Source: Nitrospirota bacterium (GTDB lineage Bacteria > Nitrospirota > Nitrospiria > Nitrospirales > Nitrospiraceae). Taken from it: a stretch of 7,581 bases of DNA. The position numbers and the translations under genes are program-made. The notes under the pieces are model-generated. The model was not told the origin of the DNA. It did no database searches and saw only the letters and a program-made list of their open reading frames with translations. The DNA is taken from the NCBI GenBank assembly GCA_016235225.1, contig JACRLS010000126.1, forward strand, positions 1-7,581, given 5' to 3'. Positions 5,592 to 7,581 of the stretch are shown piece after piece (position 1 is the stretch's first letter; each line of letters begins with the position of its first letter).

Positions 5592-5939
5592 TCAGCGTCC
5601 ACGGAAGAGCCATGAGAAGTAGAAACCGGTGACGGCGATGGTCGTGAGCTCAATGGTCAACAGCAGACGGCTGACCACGGCGTCCGGCTCGGGCGGCGTC
5701 CACCACACACCGAACCCCAGGAAGGCCGGAGGCTGACCAGGGGGCGTTTCCCAGGGCGGGATGAGCAACGAGAGGGCCAACATCCCGATCATCACGTAGA
5801 GGATGGGAAGGCTCAGGGTTTCACGAGCCCGCTGAGCCCTTTCGTCGTCGGAACGCAATTCAGCCAGCGAGCGACCACAGGCCGTGCAAAACCGGCTCTC
5901 CTCCGACAGCCATCGTCCACAGTCAGGGCAGCTTTTCAT
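5592..5939 (-). CDS. small zinc-ribbon membrane protein
   Basis: A 115-residue protein. The N-terminus holds a zinc ribbon with two CxxC knuckles, CPDC (residues 4-7) and CTAC (18-21), each followed by GR. A charged linker (about 26-40) follows, then two hydrophobic segments at about 44-62 and 90-112 separated by a proline- and tryptophan-rich loop. The protein ends in a basic RGR. This double zinc-ribbon-plus-membrane layout is common in bacterial proteins of unknown function. The ribbon probably faces the cytoplasm and binds protein or nucleic acid. The ATG (5939-5937) lacks an obvious ribosome-binding site. The gene is divergent from eboA, and its first codons overlap the -35 of the eboA promoter. 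No specific function is recognised. Confidence 0.78.
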   Translation of the reverse strand: MKSCPDCGRWLSEESRFCTACGRSLAELRSDDERAQRARETLSLPILYVMIGMLALSLLIPPWETPPGQPPAFLGFGVWWTPPEPDAVVSRLLLTIELTTIAVTGFYFSWLFRGR

Positions 5940-5961
5940 ATCATCGGGTTACGCCTAGAAT
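5933..5961 (+). promoter_or_regulatory. candidate promoter of the ebo cluster
   Basis: TTTTCA (5933-5938, four of six) and TAGAAT (5956-5961, five of six) are separated by exactly 17 bases. Transcription would begin near 5968, giving a leader of about 39 bases before eboA. The reverse complement of the -10 region reads TATTCT on the minus strand and could serve the divergent zinc-ribbon gene, although no good -35 accompanies it. The two start sites may therefore be mutually exclusive. Confidence 0.45.
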
Positions 5962-5962
5962 A

Positions 5963-5978
5963 CGGAAAGTCTCTTCCG
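5963..5978. promoter_or_regulatory. inverted repeat at the predicted ebo transcription start
   Basis: CGGAA (5963-5967) and TTCCG (5974-5978) are perfect inverted 5-mers with a 6-base spacer, centred near the predicted start of transcription. The heptamer CCGGATT also occurs twice in the leader (5976-5982 and 5994-6000). Such positioning would suit a repressor operator, but short inverted repeats arise easily by chance. Confidence 0.25.
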
Positions 5979-6006
5979 GATTCCAGCCTGGTGCCGGATT
6001 GGTGCG

Positions 6007-6705
6007 ATGTCTGTCACGGTGTTGAGCGTGGATACCTTGAGAACCGCGTTGGAGTCCTGCCTGTCGCCGAAAGCGAGAGACTGGCTCGCGCTAACAGGTT
6101 CTCCCTTTGAGGACGGCCTCGACCTTAACCTCTGCTACGCCTGCTTTGCCGACACGTCGGCTCGCTTGGGCGTCTACAAGCTTCGTGAGGCGTACAGCCC
6201 GGCGAAGGCCGGACGACTCGAACCCCTTCCTCCCGAAGTCGGCGAATGGGCCTTGGATGAATGCGGCCGCGTGGTCTTGCTGGCACAGGCGTCCGCCCGT
6301 TTCGGCGCAGACAAGTTCACCGAACTCGTCGAAAGCTGCTATTTCCAAGGCGAGACACGCGAACGCCAAGGCGTGGCCAGGAGTCTCGGGTTCCTGCCTC
6401 GGACCGACCGGCTGCTGCAGATCGGGCTCGATGCCTGCCGGACGCACGTCCAGCCGCTGTTTGAGGCCATCGCGTGCGAGAATCGCTTTCCGGGCGAGGC
6501 CTTTCCGGAAGCGGCCTTCAATCAGTTGGTGCTCAAGGCGCTGTTCATGGGGGTGCGACTCTCCAGGATTGTGGGACTCGGCTCTCGGTTGTCCTCAGAG
6601 TTGCAGCGCATGGTCGGAGACTATGTCGATGAACGCCGAGCCGCCGGGCGACCGGTCCCTTCGGATGTGGCGTTGATTCTTACAGAAAAGGATGCGTCTC
6701 AATGA
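6007..6705 (+). CDS. eboA: EboA family metabolite traffic protein
   Basis: A 232-residue protein recognised as EboA, the first gene of the ebo cluster. That cluster occurs in cyanobacteria, Bacteroidetes and other phyla, and in some algal plastids through transfer. In Nostoc punctiforme it is needed to move a scytonemin precursor to the periplasm. Characteristic segments are SCYFQGETRERQGVARSLGF (110-129), ACRTHVQPLFEAIACENRFP (143-162) and EAAFNQLVLKALFMGV (168-183). It is largely helical, with no signal peptide or membrane span. Its biochemical activity is unknown even in the family. It is preceded by a candidate promoter and a leader of about 39 bases. The ATG has only a weak purine-rich site upstream. 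Its TGA overlaps the ATG of the TatD-like gene (ATGA, 6702-6705), supporting operon membership. Identification is by sequence recognition and is reinforced by that neighbour. Confidence 0.88.
   Translation: MSVTVLSVDTLRTALESCLSPKARDWLALTGSPFEDGLDLNLCYACFADTSARLGVYKLREAYSPAKAGRLEPLPPEVGEWALDECGRVVLLAQASARFGADKFTELVESCYFQGETRERQGVARSLGFLPRTDRLLQIGLDACRTHVQPLFEAIACENRFPGEAFPEAAFNQLVLKALFMGVRLSRIVGLGSRLSSELQRMVGDYVDERRAAGRPVPSDVALILTEKDASQ
6685..6692 (+). promoter_or_regulatory. ribosome-binding site for the TatD-like gene
   Basis: GAAAAGGA (within 6684-6691) and the following T give an AAGGAT core 9 bases before the ATG at 6702, inside the end of eboA. It supports 6702 as the start and re-initiation across the overlap. 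Confidence 0.55.
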
Positions 6706-7581
6706 CGTACTTCGATCCGCACGTGCACATGACCTCGAGGACGACCGATGATTACACGGCTATGGCCGCCGCCGGCATCCAGGTCGTTGTCGAGCCGGCG
6801 TTCTGGGTGGGCCAGCCCCGAAACCACGTGGGAACGTTCGAGGACTATTTCGCGTCCCTCATCGGATGGGAGCCGTTTCGCGCGAGTCAATTCGGCATCC
6901 ATCATTTCTGCACGCTGGCACTGAACCCGAAAGAAGCCAATAATCCACGAGTCGCGCAGGGGGTGGTGGATCTCCTACCCCGTTACCTGGGCAAAGACCG
7001 CGTGGTGGCGGTGGGGGAAGTCGGCTTCGATGAGATGGCGGCGGACGAAGAGCAGTACTTCGCCGCCCAAATCGAACTCGCCCGCCGCTTCAACCTGCCG
7101 CTGCTCGTGCATACGCCGCACCGGGACAAGAAGCGGGGCACGGAACGAAGTCTGGCGCTCATCAAGGAGAGTGGGTTTCCCGAGGAACGGGTGTTGATCG
7201 ACCATAACAACGAGGAGACGCTCCCTCTCGTCCTGAAGACCGCCTGCTGGGCCGGGCACTCTATCTATCCAAGAACCAAGATGGATGAGGCCCGCATGGT
7301 GACGCTGGTTAAACAATATGGAGCGGAGCGCATCATTATCAATAGCGCGGCGGATTGGGGAGTCAGCGATCCCTTGAAGGTGCCCAAGACGGCGCAGGCG
7401 CTGCGGGAGAGCGGTGTGTCCGAGGACAGGATCGCCATGATCGTGTGGGAGAACCCGGTGGCGTTCTTCAGTCAAAGCGGGCGTCTCACCCGGGATTTCC
7501 TGGGGCAACGGCCCCCGGTGGACCAAGCCCAGCTGTGGGAAGGGAACTCCGTCCTGCGCGGGCAGACGCCGGTCTCGTCCC
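6702..7581 (+). CDS. eboB: TatD-like metal-dependent hydrolase of the ebo cluster (EboB), 3' end outside the window
   Basis: The frame is open for 293 codons from ATG 6702 to the right edge with no stop. It reads as an amidohydrolase-fold TatD-family TIM barrel. The metal-binding series is intact and in order: DPHVHM (H7, H9), GEVGFD (E106), LVHTPH (H137), LIDHNN (H168) and INSAADWG (D218). TatD proteins are best known as Mg-dependent nucleases, but the ebo branch is thought to act on a cluster-specific small molecule or to assist its trafficking; the substrate is unknown. The DPHVHM start and the SAADWG motif are typical of the ebo-type branch rather than housekeeping TatD. The C-terminal residues beyond about 260 (RDFLGQRPPVDQAQLWEGNS) continue past the standard barrel. 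The gene overlaps eboA by 4 bases. UbiA-like prenyltransferase, dehydroquinate synthase-like and other ebo genes would be expected next, beyond the window. Confidence 0.87.
   Translation, partial: MTYFDPHVHMTSRTTDDYTAMAAAGIQVVVEPAFWVGQPRNHVGTFEDYFASLIGWEPFRASQFGIHHFCTLALNPKEANNPRVAQGVVDLLPRYLGKDRVVAVGEVGFDEMAADEEQYFAAQIELARRFNLPLLVHTPHRDKKRGTERSLALIKESGFPEERVLIDHNNEETLPLVLKTACWAGHSIYPRTKMDEARMVTLVKQYGAERIIINSAADWGVSDPLKVPKTAQALRESGVSEDRIAMIVWENPVAFFSQSGRLTRDFLGQRPPVDQAQLWEGNSVLRGQTPVSS

Noticed and set aside
5444..5632. Short plus-strand open frame across the convergent gap
   Set aside because: It begins inside the arginine dihydrolase-like gene, traverses the inverted repeats, is Arg/Ala-rich and has no ribosome-binding site or homology that I recognise.
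1..7581. tRNA, rRNA, CRISPR array, transposase or phage genes
   Set aside because: I looked on both strands and in every gap. I found no cloverleaf-like or repeat-spacer structure and no mobile-element protein, and almost all sequence is explained by the listed genes.

Overview
The window is GC-rich, densely coded bacterial chromosome. Gene content (TruD, a stand-alone TIGR00300-type ornithine cyclodeaminase next to an arginine dihydrolase-like enzyme, and the start of an ebo cluster), together with sparse Shine-Dalgarno sites, suggests a Nitrospirota (Nitrospira-like) genome. This assignment is inference from gene content and style, since there is no rRNA or other taxonomic marker here. I see no transposase, phage gene, tRNA, rRNA or CRISPR array.

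Left part (1-2287). A 41-base pure-purine tract lies at the left edge, possibly inside the tail of an upstream gene. It is followed by a membrane-anchored HEAT-repeat protein (107-745, +). That gene converges on a two-gene minus-strand operon, and the stop codons of the facing genes overlap. The operon reads from an extended -10 promoter near 2245. Its first gene encodes a secreted EF-hand protein (2228-1590), and its second encodes a calcineurin-like metallophosphoesterase with a complete metal-binding set (1593-742). The two are joined by a 4-base ATGA overlap.

Centre (2288-5468). On the plus strand lie truD (tRNA pseudouridine-13 synthase) and then a second ATGA-coupled pair. The first member is an NAD-dependent ornithine cyclodeaminase-type (LOR/SDH, TIGR00300) protein. 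The second is a guanidine-modifying hydrolase closely resembling the arginine dihydrolase half of cyanobacterial ArgZ/AgrE. Together they would convert arginine to ornithine and then proline, releasing ammonia. They look like the two halves of the fused cyanobacterial enzyme, encoded as separate genes in the opposite order.

Right part (5469-7581). A repeat-rich, hairpin-rich intergenic element (5469-5591) separates the arginine pair from a convergent small zinc-ribbon membrane protein (5939-5592, -). Divergent from that gene, behind a recognisable sigma70-like promoter, is the beginning of an ebo metabolite-trafficking cluster: eboA (6007-6705), coupled by ATGA to a TatD-like metal hydrolase (eboB) that runs off the right edge. 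The rest of the cluster should lie beyond the window.

All gaps between genes are under about 125 bases and are described individually.
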